Positions 32,954 through 41,725 of a stretch of DNA of 64,000 bases are shown piece by piece (position 1 is the stretch's first letter; the number at the start of each line of letters is the position of its first letter). The translations under genes and the position numbers were made by a program. Source of the DNA: Sphingomonas aurea (GTDB taxonomy: Bacteria > Pseudomonadota > Alphaproteobacteria > Sphingomonadales > Sphingomonadaceae). The notes beneath the pieces are model-generated. The model was not told the DNA's origin. It did not search any database and was given only the letters and a program-made list of their open reading frames with translations. The DNA lies in NCBI RefSeq assembly GCF_030678875.1, contig NZ_JAUUDS010000001.1:62001-126000 (forward strand), in the 5' to 3' direction.

Positions 32954-33802
32954 TCAGTTCTTCAGCCGCCACCCGCGTCGCAGCAGCGCGTAGCAGGCGA
33001 GGCCAAGCACCACGTCGATCGCCAGCACCACCAGCGCGCCGAACAGAACCGGCGAATCGGCATGGCCGAGGAAGCCGTAGCGGAAGCCGGAGATGATGTA
33101 GAAGAACGGGTTGGCGTGGCTGATCGCGCGCCAGGCGGGTGCCAGCGCATCGACCGAGTAGAAGGTGCCCGACAACAGCGACAGCGGCGCCACGACGAAG
33201 TTGGTGACGGCCGCGGCATGGTCGAACTTCTCCGCCCAGATCGACGTCAGCACGCCGAGCAGCGCCAGGAACGCCGAGCCCAGCACGCCGAACCACAGGA
33301 TCGCGAGCGGCGCATGGGGGCTGACATGGACGCCGGGCCACAGCGCCATGGCAAGGCCGACCGCGCAGCCGACCAGGATCGCGCGCGTTACCGCGCCGCC
33401 GACCAGCGCCGCCAGCAGCTCGGCGGTCGACAGCGGCGGCATCAGATAATCGACGATCGTGCCCTGGATCTTGCCGACCAGCAGCGAGAAGCTGGCATTG
33501 GCGAAGGCGTTCTGGAGCATCCCCATCACGATCAGCCCCGGCGCGATGAAATCGGCGAAGGGCACGTCACGCCCACCCACCGGAACCGCGTGGCGGCCAC
33601 CGAGCGCCACGGTGAAGATCACCAGGAATAACAGGGTGGTGATCGCCGGTGCCCAGATCGTCTGGAGCTGCACCTTGAAGAAACGGCGCACCTCCTTGAT
33701 ATAGAGGGTGCGGAGGCCGCCCCAGTTGATGTTCCGGATGACGGGCACGCCGGGTTCGCGGTCGTACGTCTGGATTTCGCCGATTGGGGGCTGGCTGCTC
33801 AT
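32954..33802 (-). CDS. ABC-2 type transporter permease
   Basis: A 282-residue permease with about six membrane helices and the ABC-2 signature region FIAPGLIVMGMLQNAFANASFSLLVGKIQGTIVDYLMPPLS. Such subunits export polysaccharide, drugs or other compounds with a separate ATPase. No ATPase gene is adjacent, so the partner is elsewhere. ATG 33802 is taken as the start; the long upstream extension is antisense to gcrA. It is divergent from gcrA. Confidence 0.92.
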   Translation of the reverse strand: MSSQPPIGEIQTYDREPGVPVIRNINWGGLRTLYIKEVRRFFKVQLQTIWAPAITTLLFLVIFTVALGGRHAVPVGGRDVPFADFIAPGLIVMGMLQNAFANASFSLLVGKIQGTIVDYLMPPLSTAELLAALVGGAVTRAILVGCAVGLAMALWPGVHVSPHAPLAILWFGVLGSAFLALLGVLTSIWAEKFDHAAAVTNFVVAPLSLLSGTFYSVDALAPAWRAISHANPFFYIISGFRYGFLGHADSPVLFGALVVLAIDVVLGLACYALLRRGWRLKN

Positions 33803-33862
33803 CGTCACAGCGCGTAACCGCTGTCGGCGCCTCCTGCAATCGGCGCATGTGAAGGAAGAACG

Positions 33863-34507
33863 ATGTCCTGGACCGACGAGCGGATCGATACGCTCAAGAC
33901 GATGTGGGAGGCAGGCCAGACGGCCAGCCAGATCGCCGACGCGCTGGGTGACGGCGTCAGCCGCAACGCCGTGATCGGCAAGGCGCATCGTCTGGGTCTG
34001 CAGGCCCGCCCCTCGCCGGTGAAGACCAGCGAGCCGGAGGCTGTCGCGCCGGTTGCCGCCGCGCCTGCGCCCGCGCCGGTCGTCGCGGCTGCTCCGCCGC
34101 CGCCGCCTGCGCCCGAGCCGGTCGAGGAAAGCGAGACCGTGACGGCGCCAGAGCCGGTCAGGGCGCCGCAGCCGATCCTGCGCTCGGTCGGTCCCGGCGG
34201 CTTCCTGCGTCAGGCGCCCGGCGAGCAGCAGCCGCCGATCGCCCCCGCACCGCCGCGCCGTCTCGTCCCGGCAAAGCCGGCGCCGGAGATCGCGGGCAAG
34301 ACCAGCCTGCTCGACCTGAACGACCGCATCTGCAAATGGCCGCTGGGTCATCCGGGCGAGCCGGACTTCCACTTCTGCGGCGACAAGGTGAACCCGGGGT
34401 TCCCCTACTGCGTCCAGCATTGCGGCCATGCCTATCAGGCGCAGCTCCCGCGGCGCGATCGCCGTCCCCCGCCGCCGCTGCCGTTCGGCGGGCCAAGAGT
34501 TCGCTGA
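33863..34507 (+). CDS. gcrA: Cell cycle regulator GcrA
   Basis: A 214-residue regulator. The N-terminal 47 residues (SWTDERIDTLKTMWEAGQTASQIAD, AVIGKAHRLGL) are the conserved DNA-binding helices of GcrA. The C-terminus has the sigma-70-contacting domain with CKWPLGHPGEPDFHFCG and YCVQHCGHAY. GcrA acts with RNA polymerase at promoters carrying methylated GANTC. The linker of about 100 residues is unusually rich in Pro and Ala. A bidirectional terminator follows. Confidence 0.95.
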   Translation: MSWTDERIDTLKTMWEAGQTASQIADALGDGVSRNAVIGKAHRLGLQARPSPVKTSEPEAVAPVAAAPAPAPVVAAAPPPPPAPEPVEESETVTAPEPVRAPQPILRSVGPGGFLRQAPGEQQPPIAPAPPRRLVPAKPAPEIAGKTSLLDLNDRICKWPLGHPGEPDFHFCGDKVNPGFPYCVQHCGHAYQAQLPRRDRRPPPPLPFGGPRVR

Positions 34508-34511
34508 CGGC

Positions 34512-34757
34512 CGGCCTGCGCCATGCAGAGCATGGCGCAGGACTCGCCCGAAGCCGGCCGGCGTAGCGCCAGCTGCGACCGACGACGCGGCTTTGCCGCG
34601 GTGCTAACCGGACATGAAAACACCCGCCGGGATCGCTCCCGGCGGGTGTTTTCTTTTTCAGGCCCGGTCATGGGCAAAGCCCGTGACGTCGGACGGCGCG
34701 GTGCGCCGCCGGCCGGGCTTCGGCGAGTCCTGCGCCATGCTTGGCATGGCGCAGGCC
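34512..34757. repeat. Long inverted repeat around the gcrA terminator
   Basis: Arms of about 52 bases lie at 34512-34563 and 34706-34757, in inverted orientation, differing at a few positions. Each arm includes its own hairpin (tgcgccatgc with gcatggcgca). They sit symmetrically on either side of the terminator at 34617. The rest of the 34508-34767 gap has no gene. Confidence 0.8.
34617..34658. terminator. Bidirectional Rho-independent terminator
   Basis: A perfect 16-bp stem beginning aaaacacccgccggga with a tcgc loop, flanked by A and T runs. It serves gcrA on the plus strand and the beta-barrel gene at 34768 on the minus strand. Confidence 0.95.
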
Positions 34758-34767
34758 GCCCGGCGCC

Positions 34768-35613
34768 TTAGAACCGGAACGCCGCGGTCGCGCGGATCGA
34801 GTGCCAGCGGAACTTGTCGTCCGACCGGCGGAAATCCGTTCCCGCCGTCGTCCCGCCATTGGCCGCATTCGTGAACGGGGTCCCCGCCGGGCCGGTCACG
34901 CGGACGCGGTAATCGTTGTCCTGGTACTGGTGGAACATATATTCCATGCCGAACGAGATGTTGCGGCCGAGCTTCTGCTCGATGCCGCCACCGCCCAGGA
35001 TACCCCACTGGTTGCGCTTGCCGGTGCCGGTGAAGGTGTTGGTCGACTGGGTCGAGGCGAAGTCGCGGTCGATACGGGCATAGCCGGCGCCGAACGTGCC
35101 GTAGAACAGCGTCGTGTTGGCGGCATAGCCGGCGCGGCCGCGGATCGAGCTTTCCCATTTCACGTTGCGGTACATGACATAGCTGGCCGGCGTGCCGGAG
35201 AACCCAGTGACGTTGTCGGTGATCTCGGTCTTGCCGAACTCACCGACCGCACCGACGACGATGTTGCCTGCCTGATGGTCCAGCCCGACGCGGCCGTAAT
35301 AGGCCCAGCCGTCGCGGTCGTTGCGGCACGATCCGCCATTGCCCGGCGCCAGTTGCGTCCGTGCCGCGCCGTTGCAGAAGCCGGGGGCGAAGGCGTTGCC
35401 GCCGGCGCCGGTCAGCACGCTGTCGTTGAAATTGCCGTCCAGGTTGCGGTCGAACAGGATGCGCGAGCCGACGTCGTTCGACTGGATGTCGTATCCGCCG
35501 GCGGCGCCCACATAGATGCCGGAGAACGGCGCATCGTCAGTGCCGTCCTGCGCCAATGCGGGGGCGGCGGTAACGGCGGCGAGCGCCGCGCCGGCGAGCA
35601 TGATCGTACGCAT
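34768..35613 (-). CDS. Outer membrane beta-barrel (porin-like OmpA/Opa family) protein
   Basis: A 281-residue exported protein. The signal peptide is MRTIMLAGAALAAVTAAPALAQ. The body alternates aromatic and small residues as in 8-stranded barrels (GIYVGAAGGYD, AYYGRVGLDH, SSIRGRAGYAANTTLFYGTFGAGYA, WGILGGGGIEQ) and ends in the classical terminal Phe (ATAAFRF). ATG 35613 is chosen because ggag precedes it and it begins the signal peptide. Function beyond a surface barrel is unknown. Confidence 0.88.
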   Translation of the reverse strand: MRTIMLAGAALAAVTAAPALAQDGTDDAPFSGIYVGAAGGYDIQSNDVGSRILFDRNLDGNFNDSVLTGAGGNAFAPGFCNGAARTQLAPGNGGSCRNDRDGWAYYGRVGLDHQAGNIVVGAVGEFGKTEITDNVTGFSGTPASYVMYRNVKWESSIRGRAGYAANTTLFYGTFGAGYARIDRDFASTQSTNTFTGTGKRNQWGILGGGGIEQKLGRNISFGMEYMFHQYQDNDYRVRVTGPAGTPFTNAANGGTTAGTDFRRSDDKFRWHSIRATAAFRF

Positions 35614-35772
35614 GAATTCTCCGAGATTTGATGCAGGTGAATCCAGAAACGGGCGAGCGACGCGCAAATATCCGCTTCCAACCTTTTCGTGATGCATCTG
35701 TGTCTCTTCGGCCACAGGAGCGCATGCGGCCCGATACTGGTCTTTGGCGCCGTTTTGTTCCATGGTTGCGCC

Positions 35773-37752
35773 ATGTCATCTGACCTGTTCGCGGCGTCGC
35801 AGGCGCCGACCGCCGCCTATGACGCCTCGTCGATCGAGGTGCTGGAGGGGCTGGAGCCCGTCCGCCGCCGCCCCGGCATGTATGTCGGCGGCACCGACGA
35901 GCGGGCGCTCCACCATCTGGCGGCCGAAGTGCTCGACAATGCGATGGACGAGGCGGTGGCCGGGCACGCGACCCGGATCGAGGTGACGCTGGAGCCGGGC
36001 AACCGCCTGACCATCGTCGACAATGGCCGCGGCATCCCGGTCGATCCGCACCCGAAATTCCCGGACAAGTCCGCGCTCGAGGTGATCCTGTCGACCCTGC
36101 ATTCGGGCGGCAAGTTCGCGGGCAAGGCCTATGCGACCTCGGGCGGTCTGCACGGCGTCGGCGTGTCGGTCGTCAACGCGCTCTCGTCGGACACGGTGGT
36201 CGAGGTGGCGCGCGACCGTCAGCTGTATCGCCAGCGATTCGCGCGCGGGGTGACGCTGGGCACGCTGGAGCATGTCGGCGCGGCGCCGAACCGGCGCGGC
36301 ACGTCGGTCGCGTTCACCCCCGATACCGAAATCTTCGGGCCGGAGCTGTCGTTCAAGCCGGCGCGGCTCTACCGGCTGGCCCGGTCCAAGGCGTATCTGT
36401 TCGCCGGTGTCGAGATCCGCTGGCGCTGCGACCCGACGCTGGTCGTTGACGATACACCTGCGGAGGCGGTGTTCCAGTTTCCCGGCGGCCTCGCCGATCA
36501 CCTGAAGGAGCAGATCGGCGGGCGCGAGTGCGCGACCGCAGAATTCTTCGCCGGGCGACAGGATTTCCCGGGCGAGCAGGGCAGGGTGGAATGGGCGGTC
36601 GCCTGGCCGCTATGGAGCGACGGCAATTACAGCTGGTATTGCAACACTATCCCAACCCCCGACGGCGGCACCCACGAACAGGGCCTTCGTCAGGCGCTGG
36701 TCCGCGGCCTGCGGCAGTTCGGCGATCTGGTGAACAACAAGAAGGCGAAGGAGATCACTGCCGACGATGTGATGGTCGGCAGCGAGCTGATGCTGTCGGT
36801 CTTCATCCGTGACCCGCAGTTCCAAAGCCAGACCAAGGACCGGCTGACCAGCCCGGAGGCGGCGGGGCTGGTCGAGAAGGCGATGCGCGACCATTTCGAC
36901 CACTGGCTCAGCCACAATATGGAGCGGGGCAAGGCGCTGCTCGGCTATGTGCTGGAACGGATGGACGACCGGTTGCGCCGCAAGGCCGAGCGCGAGGTGA
37001 AGCGCAAGACGGCGACGAGCGCACGCAAGCTGCGCCTGCCCGGCAAGCTGACCGATTGCGCCGCCGACGCGCCCGGCGGGACCGAGCTGTTTATCGTCGA
37101 GGGCGATTCGGCCGGCGGATCGGCGAAGCAGGCGCGCGATCGCAAGACGCAGGCGATCCTGCCGATCCGCGGCAAGATCCTGAACGTGGCCTCGGCAACA
37201 TCGGCCAAGATCCTGGCCAATCAGGAAATCGCCGATCTGATTCAGGCGCTCGGCTGCGGCACGCGCAAGGAGTGCCAGCCGGACAATCTTCGTTACGAGC
37301 GCATCGTTATCATGACCGATGCCGATGTCGACGGCGCACATATCGCGACGCTGCTGATGACCTTCTTCTTCCAAGAAATGCCGGATCTGGTCCGGCGCGG
37401 GCACCTCTATCTGGCGCAGCCGCCGCTGTATCGCCTGACCGCCGGCACGAAGAGCCTCTACGCGCGCGACGACGCGCACCGTGCTCAGCTGGAACGCACC
37501 GCGTTCAAGGGCAAGAAGGTCGAGGTCGCACGCTTCAAGGGGCTGGGCGAGATGAACCCGATCCAGCTGCGCGAGACGACGATGGATCCGAAGACGCGGT
37601 CGATGATCCGCATTACCCTGCCGCAGGAATATGAGGAGCGGGCGGGGGTGAAGGATCTCGTCGACCGGCTGATGGGCACCAACCCGGCGCACCGCTTCGC
37701 CTTCATCCAGGAAAATGCAGCGCGGCTCGACGAGGAGGCGCTGGACGCGTGA
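35773..37752 (+). CDS. parE: DNA topoisomerase IV subunit B
   Basis: A 659-residue type IIA topoisomerase ATPase subunit that decatenates daughter chromosomes with ParC. The GHKL ATPase is visible (EVLDNAMDEAVAG, VDNGRGIPVD, GGLHGVG), then the TOPRIM domain (VEGDSAGGSA, DADVDGAHI). The PHPKFPDKSALEVILSTLHSGGKF stretch favours ParE over GyrB. The ATG at 35773 follows a 28-residue in-frame extension that lacks family similarity. The stop overlaps the YoaK gene. Confidence 0.95.
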   Translation: MSSDLFAASQAPTAAYDASSIEVLEGLEPVRRRPGMYVGGTDERALHHLAAEVLDNAMDEAVAGHATRIEVTLEPGNRLTIVDNGRGIPVDPHPKFPDKSALEVILSTLHSGGKFAGKAYATSGGLHGVGVSVVNALSSDTVVEVARDRQLYRQRFARGVTLGTLEHVGAAPNRRGTSVAFTPDTEIFGPELSFKPARLYRLARSKAYLFAGVEIRWRCDPTLVVDDTPAEAVFQFPGGLADHLKEQIGGRECATAEFFAGRQDFPGEQGRVEWAVAWPLWSDGNYSWYCNTIPTPDGGTHEQGLRQALVRGLRQFGDLVNNKKAKEITADDVMVGSELMLSVFIRDPQFQSQTKDRLTSPEAAGLVEKAMRDHFDHWLSHNMERGKALLGYVLERMDDRLRRKAEREVKRKTATSARKLRLPGKLTDCAADAPGGTELFIVEGDSAGGSAKQARDRKTQAILPIRGKILNVASATSAKILANQEIADLIQALGCGTRKECQPDNLRYERIVIMTDADVDGAHIATLLMTFFFQEMPDLVRRGHLYLAQPPLYRLTAGTKSLYARDDAHRAQLERTAFKGKKVEVARFKGLGEMNPIQLRETTMDPKTRSMIRITLPQEYEERAGVKDLVDRLMGTNPAHRFAFIQENAARLDEEALDA

Positions 37753-38438
37753 GCGGCGGGGCCGTTGCGGGGGTGGCGGGTTACGGCCGCCGCCATTGGT
37801 TGCTCGCCGTCCTGCTCGCGATGCTGGCCGGTTATGTTGATGCGGTTGGGTTTTTGACGGTCGGTGGTTTTTTCGTGTCATTTATGAGCGGCAATTCGAC
37901 ACGCATGGCGGTGTCGATCGGCACTGGCGGCGGGGAGGCGTGGACGCCGGCCGCGTTGATCGGGTCGTTCGTGGCCGGTGTCGTCGTTGCGGCGTTGCTC
38001 GCCATGCGGGCGGGCGCCAGGCGAAAGTCGGTGGTGCTGACCCTGGTCGCGGCCCTGCTGGCGCTGGCCGGAGCGGCGCGCGCGCCGATGGTGGTGGCGA
38101 TGCTGCTCGCCGCGGCGATGGGTGCGGAGAATGGCGTGTTCCAGCAGCAGGGCGAGGTCAGCATCGGCGTGACCTATATGACCGGCACGCTGGTCAAGCT
38201 GGGCCAGCGGATCGCGGCGGCGCTGGCCGGCGGGCCGCGCTGGGCCTGGGTGCCGTTCCTCGGCCTGTGGCTGGGGCTGATGGCCGGGGCGGTGCTGGGC
38301 GCGCTGTCGTTTCCCGCAGCCTGGGGCCTGTGGGCTGCGTCGGGCGCTGCGGCGCTGCTCGCGTTGCTGGCACGATGGGTGGTGCCATTGCCGGCCCAGG
38401 ATCGACCGGACGGGAACCGCGGTCTGTCTCGCATCTAA
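37749..38438 (+). CDS. YoaK family (DUF1275) membrane protein
   Basis: A 229-residue polytopic membrane protein with six hydrophobic segments. The DUF1275 signature is near the N-terminus: LAGYVDAVGFLTVGGFFVSFMSGNSTR. The second half has GVTYMTGTLVKLGQ. The family function is not settled. The GTG start overlaps the parE stop by four bases. Confidence 0.92.
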   Translation: MSGGAVAGVAGYGRRHWLLAVLLAMLAGYVDAVGFLTVGGFFVSFMSGNSTRMAVSIGTGGGEAWTPAALIGSFVAGVVVAALLAMRAGARRKSVVLTLVAALLALAGAARAPMVVAMLLAAAMGAENGVFQQQGEVSIGVTYMTGTLVKLGQRIAAALAGGPRWAWVPFLGLWLGLMAGAVLGALSFPAAWGLWAASGAAALLALLARWVVPLPAQDRPDGNRGLSRI

Positions 38439-38513
38439 TCCATATGCGGGATGCGCCCTTCTTTCGCAGGCTGTTAACCATCGATTGCAATCCGTAGATC
38501 GTGGAGGTCTCGC

Positions 38514-39236
38514 ATGAGAATATCGACGTTGGCAGCCGGCATCGCAATCGTGGCGGCGGCACCCGCAGCCGCCCAGACGGTGACGACCGCTTCGACCGAG
38601 GGAACCTTCACGAACGCCTTCGCAGGGACCGGCGACACGGCACCGGTGTACAGCGGACTTGGCACCTCGCAGTTCAGCTTCGGTTCGGGCAGCCCCAGCA
38701 CGTTGCAATATTCCGGCGCGACCGGACCCCTCGCTGCCCGTTACGTGCCGCCGGACTCGTTCTATCTGGGGTCGATCCTCTATTATAATGGCGCGATCAC
38801 CACCACGTCGGGGATCAGCGCCGTGACGCTGTCGCTGGTGACGACGCTGTCAGCGCCGGTCAATCCGGGTGGCGACGGCTTCGGAACGCTGGACGAACGC
38901 GTGTTCATCACCAATACGCCCAACAGCACCGACCGCGAGGCGAGCGCCGACTATATCACCTTCGCCTCGCTGGCGATGGGTGCGTATGTATACGAAGGGC
39001 AGTCGGCCAGTTTCAACCTGTTCGGGACGTTGAACTCACCGCTGACCCTGACGAGCATCGTCCTTGCCAGCGATCCGTCGACCGGCTTCGTCGCGTCTGC
39101 GCCGCCATTCACCGGCTCGGTCACCCCGGTTCCGGAGCCGGCAAGCTGGGCGTTGATGCTGTGCGGTTTCGCCATGGTCGGCGGGGCCGCTCGGTACCGG
39201 CGGCGGCGGAACGTCATGGCCTTCGCCGGCGCCTGA
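38514..39236 (+). CDS. PEPxxWA-CTERM anchored surface protein (second)
   Basis: A 240-residue exported protein with a signal peptide (MRISTLAAGIAIVAAAPAAAQ), a Thr/Ser/Gly-rich beta body containing SFGSGSPSTLQYSG and FNLFGTLNSP, and the sorting tail VPEPASWALMLCGFAMVGG plus ARYRRRR. The body resembles the choice-of-anchor type PEP-CTERM proteins. A ggagg precedes the ATG. It is not homologous in its body to the protein at 24198, only in the tail. A terminator follows at 39301. Confidence 0.92.
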   Translation: MRISTLAAGIAIVAAAPAAAQTVTTASTEGTFTNAFAGTGDTAPVYSGLGTSQFSFGSGSPSTLQYSGATGPLAARYVPPDSFYLGSILYYNGAITTTSGISAVTLSLVTTLSAPVNPGGDGFGTLDERVFITNTPNSTDREASADYITFASLAMGAYVYEGQSASFNLFGTLNSPLTLTSIVLASDPSTGFVASAPPFTGSVTPVPEPASWALMLCGFAMVGGAARYRRRRNVMAFAGA

Positions 39237-39300
39237 CAGCGGAACGCCCGGTCCGTCCGACATTGACGGGCGGGCCGCCTCCCCGGTAATCAGGCGCTCC

Positions 39301-39325
39301 GGGCGGCCAGCTTTGGCCGCCCTTT
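39301..39325 (+). terminator. Rho-independent terminator before argD
   Basis: A perfect 9-bp stem (gggcggcca with tggccgccc), a gctt loop and TTT. It ends the PEP-CTERM transcript 65 bases after its stop. Confidence 0.75.
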
Positions 39326-39347
39326 CCCGTTTGGAGGAGGCTTCCCC

Positions 39348-40544
39348 GTGACCATCACGCCGCTCATGCCCGTCTACCCACGGTGCGGGGTGCGTCCGGT
39401 CCGAGGCGAGGGCGTCTATCTTTATGGCGAGGATGGGCAGCAGTATCTCGACTTCGCCAGCGGCATCGCGGTCAACGCGCTCGGCCACGGCCACCCGCAT
39501 CTGGTGAAGGCGATCGCCGATCAGGCGGCGACGCTGATGCACGTTTCCAACCTGTACGGCAGCCCCCAGGGCGAGCATCTGGCGCAGCGACTGGTCGATG
39601 CGACCTTTGCCGACACGGTGTTCTTCACCAATTCGGGGGCCGAGGCGGTGGAGTGCGCGATCAAGACCGCGCGCCGCTTCCACCATGCCGATGGCCATCC
39701 CGAGCGGCACACGCTCATCACCTTCAACAACGCATTCCATGGCCGCACGCTCGGCACGATCTCTGCGACCAACCAAGCCAAGATGCGTGACGGGTTCGAG
39801 CCGCTGCTGCCCGGCTTCGCCTATGCGCCGTTCAACGATCTCGACGCCGCGCTGGCGCTGATCGACGACAACACCGCCGGTTTCCTGGTCGAGCCGATCC
39901 AGGGTGAGGGCGGCCTGATGGCGGGGACCGAGGCGTTCCTGAAGGGCCTGCGCGCCGCCTGCGACGAGCGCGGGCTGCTGCTGGTGTTGGACGAGGTGCA
40001 GTGCGGATATGGCCGCACCGGCAAGTTCTTCGCGCACGAGCTGTACGGGATTACGCCCGACATCATGGCGGTAGCCAAGGGGATCGGCGGCGGCTTCCCG
40101 CTCGGCGCCTGTCTCGCGACCGAGCATGCCGCCAAGGGGATGGTCGCGGGCACGCACGGGTCGACCTATGGCGGCAACCCGCTGGCGATGGCGGCGGGCG
40201 AGGCGGTGCTCGACGTGCTGATGGGCGAGGGGTTCCTCGACCATGTCACACAGATGGGCGAGCGGCTGCGTCAGTCACTGGAGCAGATGATCCCCAACCA
40301 TGACCATCTGTTCGCCGAGGTGCGCGGGCATGGGCTGATGCTGGGGCTGAAGCTGAAGCTGAAGACCGACAGCCGCCGCTTCGTCGCGCACTGCCGCGAT
40401 CACCACGGGCTGCTGACGGTGGCGGCGGGCGACAATGTCATGCGCGTGCTGCCGCCGCTGGTGATCGACGAGAGCCATATCGCCGAGTTCACGCAGAAAC
40501 TGTCCGAGGCGGCACGGGTCTATGTGCCCGTCGCGGACGATTGA
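39348..40544 (+). CDS. argD: Acetylornithine aminotransferase
   Basis: A 398-residue class III PLP aminotransferase of arginine synthesis, possibly also acting in lysine synthesis. Motifs in order: YLDFASGIAVNALGH, FTNSGAEAVECAIKTAR, FHGRTLG, VLDEVQCGYGRTG and the PLP lysine in AVAKGIGGGFPLGA. The GTG at 39348 follows ggaggagg with seven-base spacing. argF follows after a repeat element, and the pair is probably one transcription unit. Confidence 0.95.
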   Translation: MTITPLMPVYPRCGVRPVRGEGVYLYGEDGQQYLDFASGIAVNALGHGHPHLVKAIADQAATLMHVSNLYGSPQGEHLAQRLVDATFADTVFFTNSGAEAVECAIKTARRFHHADGHPERHTLITFNNAFHGRTLGTISATNQAKMRDGFEPLLPGFAYAPFNDLDAALALIDDNTAGFLVEPIQGEGGLMAGTEAFLKGLRAACDERGLLLVLDEVQCGYGRTGKFFAHELYGITPDIMAVAKGIGGGFPLGACLATEHAAKGMVAGTHGSTYGGNPLAMAAGEAVLDVLMGEGFLDHVTQMGERLRQSLEQMIPNHDHLFAEVRGHGLMLGLKLKLKTDSRRFVAHCRDHHGLLTVAAGDNVMRVLPPLVIDESHIAEFTQKLSEAARVYVPVADD

Positions 40545-40549
40545 CCAGA

Positions 40550-40688
40550 AGATCCTCCCCGCTTGGCGGGGAGGGGGACCAGCCGCAGGCTGGTGGAGGG
40601 GGAAAGCCACAGGCGGCACGTGCGTGGAGGCGCCCCTCCACCACCGGCTCCGCCGGCGGTCCCCCTCCCCGCGAAGCGGGGAGGAGCT
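40550..40688. repeat. Inverted-repeat element in the argD-argF gap
   Basis: The gap is almost entirely filled by two inverted arms. Left, about 40550-40602, begins gatcctccccgcttggcgg; right, about 40632-40688, ends gaagcggggaggagct. Each arm contains a smaller hairpin (ctccccgc/gcggggag) and a second one around accgccggcgg. This is a widespread REP-like form in alphaproteobacteria. Its right end supplies ggggaggag just before the argF start. Confidence 0.85.
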
Positions 40689-40694
40689 GATACC

Positions 40695-41612
40695 ATGCGC
40701 CATTTCCTGAATCTTTCTGATGCCGGTGCCGATGGCATCGCCGCGATGCTGGCCGATGCGATCGACCGCAAGGCGGCGCGCGCCGGGTGGCCCAAGGGGC
40801 GCGCCGATGCCGATGCGCCCCTTGCCGGCCATGTCCTCGCCTGCGTGTTCGAGAAGAATTCGACCCGCACCCGCGTGTCATTCGACATGGCGATCCGGCA
40901 GCTCGGTGGCAGTTCGATCGTGCTCGACGGCGGCACGATGCAGCTGGGCCGGGGCGAGAGCGTCGCCGACACCGCGCGCGTCCTGTCCGGCTATGTCGAC
41001 GCGATCATGATCCGCACCGACGATCATGCCAAGCTGGAGGAGATGGCGCATTACGCGACCGTCCCCGTCATCAACGGCCTGACCGATGCGTCGCACCCGT
41101 GCCAGATCATGGCCGACCTGCTGACCATCATCGAGAGCGGCAAGAGCCTGCCCGGACTGAAGGTCGCGTGGCTGGGCGACGGCAACAACGTGCTCGCCTC
41201 GATCGTCGAGGCGGCCGGGCTGATGCAGTTCGACGTGGTCGCCGCCTGCCCGCCGGGCTTCCATCCCGAGGAGGAAGCGATCGTACGTGCCTCCGGCCGC
41301 GCCCGCGTGGTCGCCGACCCGCGCGAGGCGGTGGAGGATGCCGACATCGTCGTCACCGACACCTGGATCTCGATGGGACAGGCGCAGGCCGACACCAAGC
41401 TGAAGGCGCTCGGCCCCTATCAGGTCGACAGCAGCTTCATGGCGCTGGCCAAGCCCGATGCCAAGTTCCTGCACTGCCTGCCCGCGCACCGCGGCGAGGA
41501 GGTGACCGCCGAGGTGATCGACGGGCCGCAGTCGCTGATCTGGCCCGAGGCGGAGAACCGCCTGCACGCGCAGAAGAGCGTGCTGCGCTGGTGCTTCGGG
41601 CAGATCGGTTGA
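40695..41612 (+). CDS. argF: Ornithine carbamoyltransferase
   Basis: A 305-residue transcarbamylase that makes citrulline from ornithine and carbamoyl phosphate. The carbamoyl phosphate site is [13 protein letters not shown], with [14 protein letters not shown] and the ornithine loop [12 protein letters not shown]. It begins at ATG 40695, with a ribosome site formed by the end of the repeat element. It starts two metabolic steps from argD, matching the gene pair. Confidence 0.97.
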   Translation: MRHFLNLSDAGADGIAAMLADAIDRKAARAGWPKGRADADAPLAGHVLACVFEKNSTRTRVSFDMAIRQLGGSSIVLDGGTMQLGRGESVADTARVLSGYVDAIMIRTDDHAKLEEMAHYATVPVINGLTDASHPCQIMADLLTIIESGKSLPGLKVAWLGDGNNVLASIVEAAGLMQFDVVAACPPGFHPEEEAIVRASGRARVVADPREAVEDADIVVTDTWISMGQAQADTKLKALGPYQVDSSFMALAKPDAKFLHCLPAHRGEEVTAEVIDGPQSLIWPEAENRLHAQKSVLRWCFGQIG

Positions 41613-41640
41613 GTTGCCGGCGTCACTTCCTACATCCGTC

Positions 41641-41660
41641 ATGCCAGCGCAGGCTGGCAT
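41641..41660. repeat. REP-like hairpin between argF and hslO
   Basis: A perfect 8-bp stem (atgccagc with gctggcat) and a 4-base loop, preceded by cgtc. A second related half (ccctgaccggggtgacg) lies at about 41700-41717. The 113-base gap holds no gene. Confidence 0.7.
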
Positions 41661-41725
41661 CTCTTTTCACCAGGCGCGCGCTTGCGGCATGAGACCTCGG
41701 CCCTGACCGGGGTGACGAGGATGCT

